The notes: generated by a model not told the origin, from the letters alone. A stretch of DNA of 64,000 bases from Dysidea avara (GCF_963678975.1 NC_089281.1:23974765-24038764), one strand, 5' to 3'. Numbered from the stretch's first letter, positions 9,666 through 22,385 are shown. Numbers and translations: made by a program.

Positions 9666-10566
9666 TCTTTTTTGCTGTCCCTTTTCTACACTAATCGTTA
9701 ATCATCATTGCCAGTCTTGTAATCAACTATATCTATATATGTACGGTGTGGTTGTAAAACTAATAAATAAATAATAATAATAATGCTTTGAATGGTGAAG
9801 CCATTTGGGTCACTGCATGCAGAGCAAACTAGAAATAAAAAGGTAGCCTCAGGTTCTTGCTGGTGGTAAATGATGAAATGTGATAAGTTCTGTACTTACA
9901 AAATACAACAGCACTAATAACTGAATCATTAATAATTTAGTGTGCAACTGTATATTCAAACAATAACTGTGTAAGAAACCTAATGTGTGCCTGATATACA
10001 CACACAAGTAAACATGGCTGCTCAATTAGAGAAGTTTATATGCAATTAATTGTGCTCTCAATTATAAGGGCAGATACAAGATTTGACAAAGGGTGCACCA
10101 TGAACTGGGTAGCAGGTAGCAACATATAGCAGAGATGCAGCCCCATTGTTAGATTTGTCAGAGTATGTTCCTATAATATCAGTGATGGCACATTTCAAGC
10201 ATTTTAAAATTCATGTATACTAGATTATGATCGGCTTTTCCATATTAATTTGCATGACCCCTACTCTGCTGACACCCACTACTCCCACATGCAGGCCACA
10301 TCACAGTTGTGAAATTGAAAATTATACTTAGCTGTGAACAGAACATGACTAGATGTAGCCTATACAGGACAGTAATATTGTTGGTCCACAAAGAGCTGAA
10401 CAATCATGATTTGTATGACTAAATCAAAAAAACCCACCAAAATTGGCGTATGAATAGATTAGACGAAATACAGCCACTTGATCAATATACGTAGCTAATA
10501 CAATTCAGATATTAATATTTTAACTGTAAAAATAGACAACCAGCACTAATAGGAAACAAATGATTA
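9666..10566. other. No recognised gene
   Basis: AT-rich unique-looking sequence with no supported frame or repeat boundary. Confidence 0.5.
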
Positions 10567-11002
10567 GGCCCCTATTTGGTGATTATTAGTTTCTCATCCA
10601 GTCTTTCTAATCATTATGATGCAGGCGGGAGGGAATTACCATTAGGCCATTATAATATTAAATATACAGTTGTACGAATTTTCCTACAAATTAACATTGG
10701 TTTTTAGTTGCAATCGTGCTCTATTGACTTTGGCATAGTGGAATTTCAGTTGAAGGTTGAAAAACTGTCGAAAATAGAATCCACTGTAGTAATTTGCCAA
10801 GGAAACAACAGTTCTCTCCTGGTGATGCATAGTGCAGTGTAGCGTTAATTTAAAAAACGTCGTCGTGTTTCAATACAAACTATGACGGTTTGGTATCACA
10901 TGTTCTTCTGAGCATGCACAAAATAAATAATGACTTACCATGTGGTAGCCTAAGAAGGATGCGGGTGGTGGATGAGAAACTAATAATCACCAAATAGGGG
11001 CC
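10567..11002. mobile_element. PIF/Harbinger-like MITE, TTA duplication
   Basis: Termini GGCCCCTATTTGGTGATTAT match in inverted orientation; TTA flanks both ends (10564-10566, 11003-11005). The interior matches the minus strand of 57793-58210 over most of its length. Confidence 0.8.
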
Positions 11003-12582
11003 TTATTAAAGTAAAAAAACTTTGACAAATGGTATTTGGTAGTTCAGATTGAGTAATCCATGGTACAGTACATAATAAACAGTACTCATGAAGGCAGTTA
11101 TTATTAAGTGTTCACTATATAGGAGAAGCCTATAGCCTCTATTATATAAACACTGCTGGCTTCTCATCAACATCATTACATATATTGAAAGACAACTTGG
11201 TACATGGTAGTAGGTAGTAGCAATTGAAAGACTACAAACACAGCAATTAACTGATACTGTTAACTCACATTAAAGATGTAATCCAGTTTCAAAATGACAA
11301 TATTATGTATGTATGATTGTGCAATCTTGATCTTGTGTAACTGTAGTTGTAGAGAATCTAGCAAGAGAAATTTACAGCAAGTGTGAACATAATATAATGC
11401 TTAAAATTTTACTATTAAAAATATATCGAACCAAATTGGTTTTAGTGTGTATGGATTTATAAAAATAATATGTATGCAACATACAAATAAAAAATAAGTC
11501 AATTTTTGATGAATATCATCAACCATGGTTCCAATAACTTAGTTATAATTTCACCATGTGAAGACTGTTCTAAGTATATTGATCATACAATTAGATGCTT
11601 TTTTCCAAAGTATAATAAATTATCGTGTACAACAGTTACCAGAATACTGATAGCTATCTTGATCTAAAGAATATACCCCAGTGTGCACTTTACAAAAGTT
11701 GCATCTATCTGCCAGAATTTTATTACCAGTGACAAAATTGACTTGTCCGAAATATTATAGCTTATCTGACCATTTGTAAAAGATACCGTACAACGCAACT
11801 AAATTTTTCTATTTCAAATACAGAATGGATACTAAATCATCAAGTTGACAAAAAATAACAAGTAACTGCATAAAAACTTTCACCAGTGTATCTTTAATAT
11901 GGATGGCTTATGTATGTACAAATCAAAAGGCACAAAAAAGTACTCAAAGTATAGCTACAGCTATATCAAACACTTTTATAATATACTAAAATTGGTACCT
12001 GCCCTACGTGCAGGACCATCTCCACATTAAACATTTTAATGCCAGACCAAGCATTAAACACCAGCACTGCTCATGTAGCTATGTAGAGTACATGGTGATG
12101 TCACATTTTTAAAGAGCATAAGGTTTCGTTATGCCATCATGCTGCAAAAACACTAAAGTTTATTGTTTGTGGTTTTGACAGGAATGTAGTTCAATTATTC
12201 GGTGCTTCTTCCCTACCAGTGACTTCAATGTGCTGTAAAGAACAAACAAAACTTTGCTGCTTTACAGGCAGGACAACTAATGCGACAATAATTAATATAT
12301 TGGGAACCGAGCATAAATATTAGTGTACTATATTTGCTGTGTAGCATGCATGTCGATAGTGCTATAAAGTACATGATCCTTATGTGGTACATAATATAGT
12401 GAAATAATGAGTATGCAAGGCTAATTAGTTAAACTGCTGCATGCGAGCTAAGGCAATTGTATATACAGTATACCTACATTACAAGTTTATTTATTTATTT
12501 AAAAGCTTTACAGTGCTGCAAGAACAGCACTGATGGTCCACTGGTATCCTGTACCAGTGGCCAGGAGTTACAAGTAGTAAAG
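11003..12582. other. No recognised gene
   Basis: AT-rich. Part of 12170-12260 (gttttgacaggaatgta...ccagtgacttca) resembles 14520-14610 and, more weakly, 14780-14870, so three diverged copies of a short unclassified repeat are present. Confidence 0.45.
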
Positions 12583-13453
12583 CAGTGGCGTAGCTACCAT
12601 GGAGGCAACCGAGGCAGTTGCCTCGGTAAAAAATACTCAACAATTAAGGCTGAGCAGGCCTGAGTTTTGGTAGCCTGAATTTTCTGTTCAAACGTTACTA
12701 GACAGCATTACTGCACCACACATTATAGAATCTATGGTTGTAGTGCTGGAGCCTACAGTGACTGGCTGGACCACTTTTCAGCTCCTTGAATTTGTATGAA
12801 AAAGATCGAGATACTCTAATAGAGCAGTCATCATAATATACTCTAATAGAGCATTCATGGCACTGTTCTCATTACACTGCTTGGGCTACATTTATATTGC
12901 TTTTAAATTACTTTTCAAAAGCTCCAGTGAGTCAACAACTGCATGGCAGTTAAAATAGCCTCCACATGCCATTTCAAATCATTTAATATATTTTCAAAAT
13001 TTTCCTTGAAGGAGCATGCTCCCAGACTCCCTAGCTTGATATGCTTAGCACATGCAGTTGAGTATCACATGAAAGACATAATCTCTGACTTTAATATCAC
13101 ATCAGATCGATAAAAAAGTATAGTGTGCATGACTATGACCTCTGTTTCAGTTAATGGATGGCTTGACCACTCAAAATATCTCCGGAATAAGTCAGTTTTT
13201 GTGTTGAGTACAATTAAACTAGTCTAATAATTAAAGCATGGTATACCATAGCATTAACTATGCTGGAGCATTACTTGACATGTAGAAACATGCTCTGAGT
13301 CTTCTGAACAGTTTCTTCCATCCAACCAGAGAGTCAACCTGTAATACTGTACCGCCCATACTTGAAAGTGTTTGTGAGTCAGTTGAGTCAGAAGCAATTA
13401 GGTCAATGTATAAACTTTGCCTCGGTAAAAAAATTTTCCTGGCTATGCCACTG
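12583..13453. mobile_element. hAT-like non-autonomous element, ~6-bp TSD
   Basis: Termini CAGTGGCGTAGCTACC and GGCTATGCCACTG are inverted matches, and the next inner words (gttgcctcggtaaaaaa) occur at both ends. gtaaag is duplicated at 12577-12582 and 13454-13459. It contains a paired CTCTAATAGAG motif at 12803-12853 and no transposase. Confidence 0.7.
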
Positions 13454-13524
13454 GTAAAGTAATTACTTAATTAGCTAAGTACAGTTGAAAATTACATTGG
13501 TCATTGCTATTAAAGAAAGTCAAA

Positions 13525-13950
13525 GTTGGGAGTTCTTGGGTGCTTGTTACAGTTCTTGGGTGCTTGTTACAGTTCTTGGGTGCTTGTTACAGTTGACACA
13601 AGGACACAAGAAGGAGTAGCTACATTTGTTATCTGAATTGAAGTTTAATAAAAAGTGATTCCAAAGGTGAGTACGTAATTTTTGCTTGATTGTAACAACA
13701 TTGAGATCTAAATCAATAACAGGGAGGTGATTCCAAATTCTTGGCAGTCTGTTTACATAGAAATTTTTAGTAAAGTTGTCTGAGGTGGTGTACACATGGT
13801 ACAGTTTCAGTTTCTACATGATGTTTACTTTACTGACTGTCACAAAGAGAAATGAACTTGGGCATAATTTAAAGCCATCTGATGTTGCAGTGACACACAT
13901 ACCTCTTGCCATACAAAAATCCACAGTGTAATTGACCACTAAGGTAATGT
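13525..13950 (-). pseudogene. 5'-truncated LINE C-terminus
   Basis: The minus-strand frame 13795-13547 encodes the typical LINE terminus FYVNRLPRIWNHLPVIDL..LRTHLWNHFL.NFNSD, close in pattern to the end of the LINE at 30373-31626 (YNYLPAINIS..LWTHFYNNFNSD). Three tandem 20-bp units (13532-13595) lie at its 3' end. Only the extreme C-terminus is left. Confidence 0.7.
13532..13595. repeat. Three tandem 20-bp units
   Basis: gttcttgggtgcttgttaca is repeated three times head to tail without change, at the 3' end of the LINE fragment. Confidence 0.85.
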
Positions 13951-14454
13951 ATGGTCCTATAGAGTGAAAGCATGTAAGCAGGATTATAGTAAAACAGTTG
14001 TGCCAGGCCAGATGCAGTTCTTCAGTGTAAACTACAGTATCTGCATGGTTCCAGTATTATCATTTATCAGATGCACAGTAGAATCTGTCCAATCATGCAA
14101 GCTGCCTATTACTACAGCAGTAATGAGGTAAATCTGAACAAACAGTTTTGCATGTCGGTACACACTATGCACTTAAAACAAAGCTGTGGCTAGATATTCT
14201 GGATATTGGTGAAAGAAGGTTTTACCTACTCTAATACAACACACTGGAACAACACACTGGAACAACACACAGATAGACAAATATGTTGGAAATTTGCCTG
14301 CCCTATCCCAAAAGTGCTATAGGAGTCCCTATGATGTGAGGCAGTTAAGTGCCAGTGTTGAAAAACTGAGCATTAGAGTTTGTAGATGAAGACTTGCACA
14401 GAACAGCAAAAAGGTGCATCAAAAAGGTCCCAAAAGTGAAAAAAAAAGTCATGA

Positions 14455-14525
14455 CCTAGGCGGGGATTGAACCCAGGTTGGTTATGTTAAGGGAGGTTCA
14501 CAAATCGCCACTGTTGTTTATTTGT
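14455..14525 (-). repeat. tRNA-derived SINE remnant
   Basis: The minus strand carries a perfect box B, GGTTCAATCCC (14463-14473), with a T-rich tract downstream. No good box A is present at the expected distance, so it is a degraded head rather than a tRNA gene. Confidence 0.4.
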
Positions 14526-17339
14526 GGTTTTGACAGGAATGTTACTCAACTTTTCAGTGATCTTTCCCTACACCAGTGCCTTCATCGCCCTATAAAGAGT
14601 GAACAAAAACACGTGTTGATTTGCTACAACAACACTCGAGTTTCCAGATGATGGGTGTTTAATTTAGCAAAAGTCCCGCGTCGATACATGCTTTGCATGC
14701 CAAGATAATTATGATGAGCTAAAAGTCATGCTTTAAAAAGGTTCTGAGTAGAAAGAAAAAAAATATGCCAACACGTGGTTTTCTCTACACCTTGGCCTTC
14801 TATACGCTGTAGAAAACGAACGGAAGCATGCGTGAACTCGTGATAACAATCTTAGAGTGGCCGGATGATGGGTGCTTCGATATCAGCACAGATTATATCG
14901 ATCCATGCCTAGTTTGGTGAGTAAGCGGTGTGATGGTGTGACGGACAGACAGACAGCATGTTAGCTTTATATAATAATAGATTGTTTGCTCAAAACTTTG
15001 GCAAAAGACCACCTTGCTGTATAATTATAGTGACTTCATGCATACATTTTGTACTTCAGATAAAGTACATGTGGTTGCTTAGTGTGTATGTTGCAATGAA
15101 ATTGATAAATAGCACATCACAGCAGACATAAAAAGACGAAACCATCCACCACTGTATAAATTATGTATATTCATCAAATTTCATTGGGGAATATCACCCA
15201 GTACATTGTTAGAATTTGACACCACAAACATTAAACTTGGTAGCATGGCAACAAGGAGACAAACTGTCCAACAACACATTAGACAGGCTGCATTCCATTA
15301 TGTACACTAAAGTGTCACCAAAACAAGACAATACAGAACCATTTTTCCTTCCTCACCAAACACAACTGCTGTATTGCAAGTCTTAATACAATGGTGCCAG
15401 CTTATGCTCTAATTACAAGTACAATTAATTAGTACCACCATATCACCATCAAAATCTATATTGGCACAGAACAATAATACTATGCATTTTGTAGCATTGT
15501 ATAGCATAGCTAGCATTGTTACATTACAGTATATACTACATAGCAACTGTATAATTATAGCTACATCCTATGGCTACTGTATTACCTCAAATTATGGCCA
15601 ATCTCATCGCCACGGTATTAGTCACCAGGGTAGATAACATCATAACCACAATAAATGCCTGTTTCAAGTATTCATAGTTTTAACAGACATCAGCCTTTGG
15701 TGTGACAATGTGTGTGCGACACACAACCATGCACACACCATACATTTTGCATGTCAATATAATTATGTACCATGTGATGTGTAGACTCAGTAGTATGCGA
15801 CGCATCGTGGTGTGGTGATGCTAAAACATGGAGTTTGTGTACCCACACGTGGAACAAGTTTGCTTTACCCATACAGAATAACATGTGGCAATGTGCAAAA
15901 ATGTCACAAGTGTCAGTGTGTGAAATAAAGTGGTAGTTTGTGATATCATAAATGCACAACCTATAATTAGCTATATTCAATCATATATATGACTCCCTGC
16001 TTCACAGGCTTACTGTTAGCCTCCTTGCCAGGTCCCTAGAGGGATAGTTGTCTAATAAATAAATATATCGATTCTACGAACCCCCTGGGTGGTGTATTAT
16101 TGTACATATCTAAATCTTATGATTGTGTAAGGAATGCACTGCATCATTAATAATAAACACTTCTGAAGCCCCCACATCTGTATTAGCTACATTGCACCTT
16201 TCATTTTTAAAAGTGCTCTCATAACATCATCATTGCCAACAAGTTGTGTAATAAAATAAAGTATTGATCGTGAGTGATTACTACAAATGTAATCCATAAT
16301 TAATTATTAAGTAATGGACTTGTTGATTATGAATGGAAGAGGCCAACTATTTCTATTGTTACAGTTGTATATGTATGTATTCCTTGGAGATAGTGTGTAT
16401 AGGTGAGATTACATAGTTATAAAACTAGGTAGTGATTCTTAACAACTAATGTACACAGCAACACAATGTAGTACTCTGTGACTGACACAATAGGAGATGT
16501 ATGGTTTAGTCAGGCAGTATAACACTTCACTATATTCTTATTGGAATTTACAATTAGAATTAAACTGACAAGATAGTTCAGTAATATTCTAATATAATGC
16601 AAAACCACTATGTAGACCAATGTATGACCAATCTTTTACATAGGCATTGCATCTAAAGAAAGAATAATCACCCCAGACTGACACATTACTAAAAATGCAT
16701 GCATGGCTTAAAAATAGTTGATAAAATGCAAAGCAAATACCCTGTTACTCACTCTTAGAAGGTATTATTCTGACTGTTGCACAGACATGCATACAGGGAT
16801 GAGTACACCAAGGTAGTCTATCTTTACTCCAATCACTTTAACCATATATGCATAGCAAGCATGGTGACAAATTACAGATCTAGAGATGAATAAACCTTTG
16901 TTCTTGATAGAAACACAAAAGCCATTTATCATATACCCATGAACATTTTGTCATTTGAACAAAAGAAACTATATTATTATTTATACCAATTTAATGACTC
17001 ATTGTACGTACATTATTATTGTAATATCACTGATGATTATGAAAGCACTATGGATTCTCATGATGGATTCATATTTGTAATGACTGATGTAACTGATAAG
17101 GTGACATCATTTGTTGTTTATCACACACAATGTAACTCAACAATATATCATTGACATGATGAAAAGAAGCTTTAAAGTGATAATTATATGGTAAGATCAA
17201 GTCAGGCACTAATACTCCATGGTTTTCATATGTATATACACTTGCCGTAAAATTCTGTCACAATTTGAATATGTATAACTACGTATTTATATGATATATA
17301 TTATAGCATTCTGGCATGTCATATCAAAGTAAAAATACC
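14526..17339. other. No recognised gene
   Basis: Mostly AT-rich non-coding sequence. Frames such as 15690-15980 (minus) and 16939-17154 (plus) are short, of biased composition, and show no domain pattern. A CA/TG-rich stretch lies at about 15690-15910. Confidence 0.45.
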
Positions 17340-18045
17340 TGTGGCAGTAGTACTAATTGTGTATTTGTACATCCACTATAACTATCAATTACTGTGTCAA
17401 AATTTTATTCGTTTTTCAGCTGTATGTTCTACTCTTTACAAATGAAGTACAGCTGAAAAGTGCCACTACAATCAATCCACTTACTCTCAAATATACGTAA
17501 GAGGTGCAATACATCCATTATAAGTGTCATATCTCAAATATAAATGGTGCGATACAAAAATTATGGATACTTTATCCCATTATAAGTTCTGCAGCGGTTG
17601 TTAGTTATGAAACAGCGTGCAAAGGAAAGAGGGAAATGGTTTTGTTAAATCTTGACATGCAGCTTGTGTGATTGAAATAGAACATAAAACAAGCCATGCA
17701 GCACAAGAAGCCATTGATGTTTGGACCTCAGTAAAATTAAACAATGAAGGAATCAATCCTGTTAGTAGTGTTTGGTAGAAAGAATCAGTCAGTTAGCCAG
17801 TTAGTCTGGTACACTAAACCACGATGTGCACAGTGCCCTTAAGTTGCTTGCTGTTAATATCTTTGTATATAGGTACAGTATGTATGTATGGTGCAACAGC
17901 AGCCTGTGTTCCACTATGAAACTTACACTAGTTTATGAATGAAGAAAATGCTTTAACTTGCTTTTATGAAATTCACATAAAAGTATTTAATGGTCTGTAT
18001 TATGTTTGTTATGAGGTCTCTTTGTATACATTGCTGGTACACAAA
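17340..18045 (+). repeat. Dispersed ~0.7-kb repeat, copy 2
   Basis: Direct-orientation homologue of 7685-8412, diverged with several indels. The long frame of copy 1 is broken here. Confidence 0.7.
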
Positions 18046-18620
18046 CAGAGTTGGGGTCGTTACTGTAAAAATGTAACTAGTTGCATATATATTATGTACA
18101 TTACACTATGTAGCGTGCTAAAGTTACATTAGTATATTACTTATTGAAAAAGTTAACATGTTACACATTGACTCACTACTCTGAGAGCTGTAACTAGTAA
18201 CAATATTACATATTACATTTGGGCATAATAGGTAAACTTTTTGAGCAGTGCCAGCATAGCATAGCTAAAATTTTGAACATACTAAATAGGCGGGTCCCTA
18301 CTAGTTTGCAACTTTATTTTCATTGTCAAACTAGCTAGCTATACTGCATGAGCTATATAGCATCATGGTCTTTCGAAGTGCTTCAGCTATACTCTTAAAG
18401 CGTTTTACCGGCCGCTACTCTTTTAAATAGTTTTATGCTCTTAGAGCGTACGTTTTATACCCTTAAATCGGTTCAGTATGCTCTCTAAAGCGATTTGTGC
18501 TCTTAAAGCGCGTTTTAAACTCTTAAAGCACCTTATATCTGGCATCTTAAAGCGTTTTATCATCTTAAAACATTTTATACTCTTAAAGCGTTTTAAACTC
18601 TTAAATTAACGTTTTATATA

Positions 18621-18733
18621 GTTATACAACGGCCACGAGTGCTCTTCCTGGTATAAACGCACGAGCCTGAGGGCCGTCAGGCCCGAAGGCAAGTGCGTTT
18701 ATACAGGCAGAACACGAGTGCACGTTGTATAAC
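18621..18733. repeat. Compound hairpin
   Basis: Nested inverted pairs: gttatacaacg (18621-18631) with cgttgtataac (18723-18733), and gtataaacgcac (18651-18662) with gtgcgtttatac (18693-18704), with gggccgtcaggccc near the loop. Confidence 0.75.
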
Positions 18734-19410
18734 TGTTATGTACCACTCACCTAATAGGTGGGGAGAGTCTCACAAGACAACTGTAACACTTATAAAGGCC
18801 AGGTTTCTAACATCGATTGTGGGTAACCAAGCCGGACGTTGCGATGACGTTCCCCCTGCAGTACTGCAGCCACCTGAGATATTGAAAGCTAGTACGCTAT
18901 GGGTTATATCACTAACCTGAATTCGCTGTTCGACTCTCATCATGTAGTGCTCAGCATGCCAGCGTGATCACTCAATCGCTATATAGACTAAGTGCCAGAC
19001 TAATCGCCATAGCGATTCTCTCGAGCGAAAAAAAGCAGCTAAATAGACGGTTTAAGTAAACAAAACCTAACTACTAAACGATACTAGTCTAATTCTTTGT
19101 TTTGTTGAGTCATTGTCGAAGTGGACTACAGTTTAATCTTGGCTAAGATGGCACCAGGCTAGTAAGGTGTATAAGTACATTTATATATATGTAGACTAGA
19201 GTGGTGGCTACCCGCATTGGCTTTTTAGATCTCCATTGGCTGCTTGTAAACATTATACGTATTGGTGACGTTATGGCCCACAATCGACCTTTACATGTCA
19301 GGCTATAAAAGAATTTGAGTGATCTGTGAAGTGTCTTTCCACCTATTAGGTGAGGTGTCGTAGTGGTCTTCGCCACCAGCACTTGTGCTATGCTGCACAA
19401 AACTGCAGCC

Positions 19411-19515
19411 AGTGCAATATCTGTATATTGCACTGCGGTCAGTGCATTATAACTTATAATGCACTCGTTGTGGTCTACAAAACCGCAACCAGTGCGTTAT
19501 AAGTTATAATGCACT
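19411..19515. repeat. Cluster of three 24-25 bp palindromes
   Basis: agtgcaatat..atattgcact (19411-19434), agtgcattat..ataatgcact (19441-19465) and agtgcgttat..ataatgcact (19491-19515), joined by GCGGTC/GTGGTC-type linkers. Each could extrude a short cruciform or fold as RNA hairpin. Confidence 0.8.
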
Positions 19516-20010
19516 CGCTGCGGTCTGCAGCAGTGCAATATACAAATTATGGCACTGGTGGTGCCTTTGAACTGCCCACGCAGAGTGGTACATTATACTC
19601 TTAAAGCGCTTTATCATCAGTCTTAAAGCGTTTTATACTCTTAAATCGCTTTATCATCTTAAGCATGTTAAAGTGGTTTAAGGTTGATCGCGCTTAAATA
19701 AATTTTACGAAGACTCAAAAGTGCTGTATTAACGAGTACAAAACGCAAACATATAAAAGCGCGAAATTTTGAATTAATGGGATAGCCTTATAGCGCTTTA
19801 AGCTTAAAGTGTTTTGAGGTACTGACGGGCACTTGATCCACCATTGTAACCCCCTGTATCCGCCACTGTAATGCATAAATAACAACCAACATCCATGTCT
19901 ATATTGTTATTGTATATATAACTGGCTATACTTTTCCCTATTCATGACCCATCCACAAATATTTAACCATGAAGGAGCGCAGTACTATTTTAATATTATT
20001 AAATTAACTT

Positions 20011-20129
20011 TTAAATAAGCATAGAACTTACAATCAATACTATTACATGAAATGACAAAAAATTATTGCAATACACTGTCCCTGTGACCGCTCCACTACT
20101 ACCATTATCACCATTAGCTTCTCCAGGAC
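20011..20129 (-). CDS. Ig gene 1, exon 5: GPI-anchor-like tail
   Basis: Last coding exon. After the acceptor (ttcttacag) it encodes a short Gly/Asn/Ser linker (GPGEANGDNGSSGAVTG) and then a hydrophobic C-terminus (FLSFHVIVLIVSSMLI) ending directly at TAA with no cytoplasmic residues. Small residues followed by a terminal hydrophobic run is the pattern of a GPI-attachment signal; a single-pass anchor without tail is the alternative. The 45-bp intron before it (20130-20174) has GT..AG ends. A homologous exon is at 41186-41313. If the intron were retained, the frame would stay open, so a slightly longer isoform is possible. Confidence 0.75.
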
Positions 20130-20174
20130 CTGTAAGAATATTAACACCTAAAAATATGTTACGTTTTAACATAC

Positions 20175-20789
20175 CTGCAATAACAATGCAGACTTCTTCA
20201 CTTGGTGTGCTGTTCCCAAAAGCATTACTGCTCCACACTTGTACTTTATATAGGAAACCAGCTGGCAAGTTTCTAATTTTTGTTTTACTCACTGGAGGAG
20301 CAAGTTTCTGCATTTTAGTTTCTGGCGAAGTTCCGTTGACTTGCATGTAGGCAACAAACAGATTGATCACTGGGGCTGGGTTATTGGTTGTACTATTCAG
20401 TATCCAAGAGATGGACAGTGAATTGTCTTTAGATTCCACCGTTATGATGTATGGGTCAGGCAAAGACCCAACTTCAATAGTAATTGGTTTGCTCACAGCT
20501 GAGATATTGTTTGCAGCAAAGCAGATGTAATCATCAGCATCTTGCCTTTGAATATTCTCTATGATCAATAGTTCTCTTGTGATAGAATCCTCTATTGTGT
20601 TAAACCTTGGATTATCTCTAGGGATGTTAGCCCAGGATACTACCAACTGACTAGTATAAGCCTCTACCATGTCACAAGCAATGGTTACATTAGAGCCAAC
20701 TAAAACTGGTACAGCTGTGTCAATAATGTTGCCATTCTCAACTTTACCTTCCAACACTGAAATGACCACAGTTGGTCCAACAGGGGGAA
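20175..20789 (-). CDS. Ig gene 1, exon 4: Ig domain plus fibronectin III domain
   Basis: 205 codons, phase 1 at both ends. The first half is a canonical Ig domain: strand-B Cys in VTIACDMV, Trp in VVSWANIP, and the DADDYICFAANN strand-F Cys. The second half is a fibronectin type III domain: PDPYIITVESKDNSLSISW, and YKVQVWSSNAFGNSTPSE near the end. These pairs are typical of cell-adhesion molecules, here predicted outside the cell. Acceptor cttactatttag lies just above 20789 and donor GTATGT at 20174. This exon has only one copy in the window, while the exons upstream are duplicated, so it may serve as a shared 3' part for more than one first exon. Confidence 0.8.
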
Positions 20790-20989
20790 CTAAATAGTAA
20801 GAAAACAGTAGAAAAATAAATGTGCACACATATGCAAGAAATACATTGAAGTAGGGGGAAATAGTTATGTAATGTTGGAAGATGCAACAATTGAACTAAG
20901 TGAGAAACTTAATAATATTACATCTTAACACTTCTAGTAATTTACATAGCCCAAACTGAAGACTATCAAACAGTATGGTAGTACTGTTT

Positions 20990-21392
20990 AAGTAGAGATC
21001 GCCCTGAAAGTTCATGCGCCACCCACCTTCTTTGTACCCATCCTGCCTTTAAAAATCACCCTAGAGACATTTTACGCGACGAAAATTACCTTAACCATAG
21101 ATACTACAGGTGGTTGGATATAGAATTTTAAAAATTTGCCAAAACTCAGAATTTTAGCATCACTGCCTTACTGCCTACACCACTGACCAGTCACGAGGCT
21201 AGAGGCCAAATGAAGCAGCACACGGTCATCATTTTATGCCACAATAACAAACTCACCAGTGGGATGTGTCTTTTGGGGTTCCAACGAGTGTAGGCCCTCT
21301 GCGCCTTGTCTTTTCTTTTATCTTCAATCAGGCTGCTTGTCTTCTTCATCCAATGAAAGGCATTTCTGTATCAACACTTTCTTTCAGCAACA
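20990..21392 (-). repeat. Dispersed repeat, inverted partner of 26.4-26.86 kb
   Basis: Shares with 26400-26860, in inverted orientation, aagacaagcagcctgattga, agggcctacac, cacatcccactggtgag and the aaaattctatat segment. In both copies an exon-like frame ends at a GTGAG donor. It lies in the intron between exons 3 and 4 of Ig gene 1. Confidence 0.6.
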
Positions 21393-21543
21393 TATAGACG
21401 CTAAAGAATTATTTCAGAGCTGGATTCAGAAGCGCTGAGGATGGGAGCGCCATTAGGGCCGGAATAAAAAATAAATAAAAAATAAAATTCAGAAGCGCTT
21501 CAGTCCTGGCGCTACTATAAGACTAGATACACAGGGCTAGATA

Positions 21544-21848
21544 CAAGGGGGTGTCACGTAGGTACGCGCTGTAGGTAGATCTGCGACCGCGGTCAAACTC
21601 TTGACCGGCCGAAATTTCGCTTTGACCTGTGACTAAGAGCCCGGCTTTTCCGACCATTGACCGGTGACTTAGCGACGATATTTCAGCACTTTTCGATTGT
21701 GGGTTGGAAGCTTTTACCCTTGACCATTGAATTTGCAGGATTTTGATGGCTTTGACTTAGACTTTGACCGCGGTCTCATATCTACCTACAGTGAGTGCCT
21801 GCATAGATATTCTCTCTAATATCTATGGTGCCTGTGTGCCACCCCTTG
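21544..21848. mobile_element. Inverted-repeat element with CAAGGGGGTG termini, 6-bp TSD
   Basis: Starts CAAGGGGGTGTCACGTAGG and ends CCACCCCTTG; tagata is duplicated at 21538-21543 and 21849-21854. Inner inverted segments carry taggtagatctgcgaccgcg and GTCAAAG words. A small palindrome (atagatatt..aatatctat) interrupts the right arm. A sister copy is at 47817-48098. The superfamily is not clear to me. Confidence 0.65.
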
Positions 21849-22043
21849 TAGATATGTGCAGGTTCGCAATTGGGATCCCGTTTGTGATAGGTTTGCGACC
21901 ACGCCTATCAATTAAAGATCTAGGTGGACTAATAGCGATAGAGTACAGAGACCACACCTCTAAACAATCTAGCTATTTACTTAACAGTAAAACAAGATGA
22001 CCTCAACCCTTATTGGTCTAGCTAGCTGCACACCTCTTCACTG

Positions 22044-22117
22044 ACTCGAGATATACTCTAATACAACAGTCACTCTAATACAACAGTCATGTATGCATGA
22101 TATTCTAATAGAACAGT
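22044..22117 (+). repeat. CTCTAATAGAG-type motif, three degenerate copies
   Basis: Words ctctaatacaacagtca (twice) and ttctaatagaacagtcac follow cgagatata. This is a diverged version of the paired motif found in the hAT-like elements. Confidence 0.5.
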
Positions 22118-22163
22118 CACAAGTTACATTGTAGCTAGCTGTGCTACAACAAAAAAACTAATA

Positions 22164-22385
22164 TTGTAAATTTAAAAATGAAGTAGGGATCTATGCAACA
22201 AAAAGTAGTGAAACGAGATGGATGATGGTATTACAGCATAGCTCAGTACATTAGCTATAACAATTATATTTTGCTCAATGCCAAAGTAGGGACTTTCCCA
22301 CTGAGCTATGCTGTAATACCATCATTGATCTCTTATTTCACTATTTTTTGTTGCATATATCCCTACTCCATTTTTAAATTTACAA
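22164..22385. mobile_element. Foldback element with ~90-bp arms
   Basis: TTGTAAATTTAAAAATG..GTAGGGAT at the left matches the right end in inverted orientation, and both arms carry gcaacaaaaa, tagtgaaa and the gatggtattacagcatagct stretch. No target duplication is clear. A partial copy of the arm is at 33590-33640. Confidence 0.7.

Larger units (their letters stand above)
18389..19845. mobile_element. Hairpin-rich element with TTAAAGCG arrays at both ends
   Basis: The left end (18391-18617) is an array of roughly 16-bp units built on CTCTTAAAGCGTTTTA. The right end (19593-19690) has similar words and continues to a conserved terminus that recurs inverted at 1505-1755. Between them are a compound hairpin (18621-18733), two inverted blocks with the core cacctaataggtgg (about 18745-18830 and 19260-19360), and three 24-25 bp palindromes (19411-19515). 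No protein frame of note. I do not recognise the superfamily; it may be a non-autonomous unit. Confidence 0.5.

Noticed and set aside
15690-15980. Minus-strand frame rich in His/Cys as a metal-binding protein
   Set aside because: Composition comes from a CA/TG-rich stretch; no spacing pattern of zinc ligands is kept.
18621-18733. microRNA precursor
   Set aside because: The stem is interrupted and contains a large GC-rich inner palindrome; without small-RNA data the call is unsupported.
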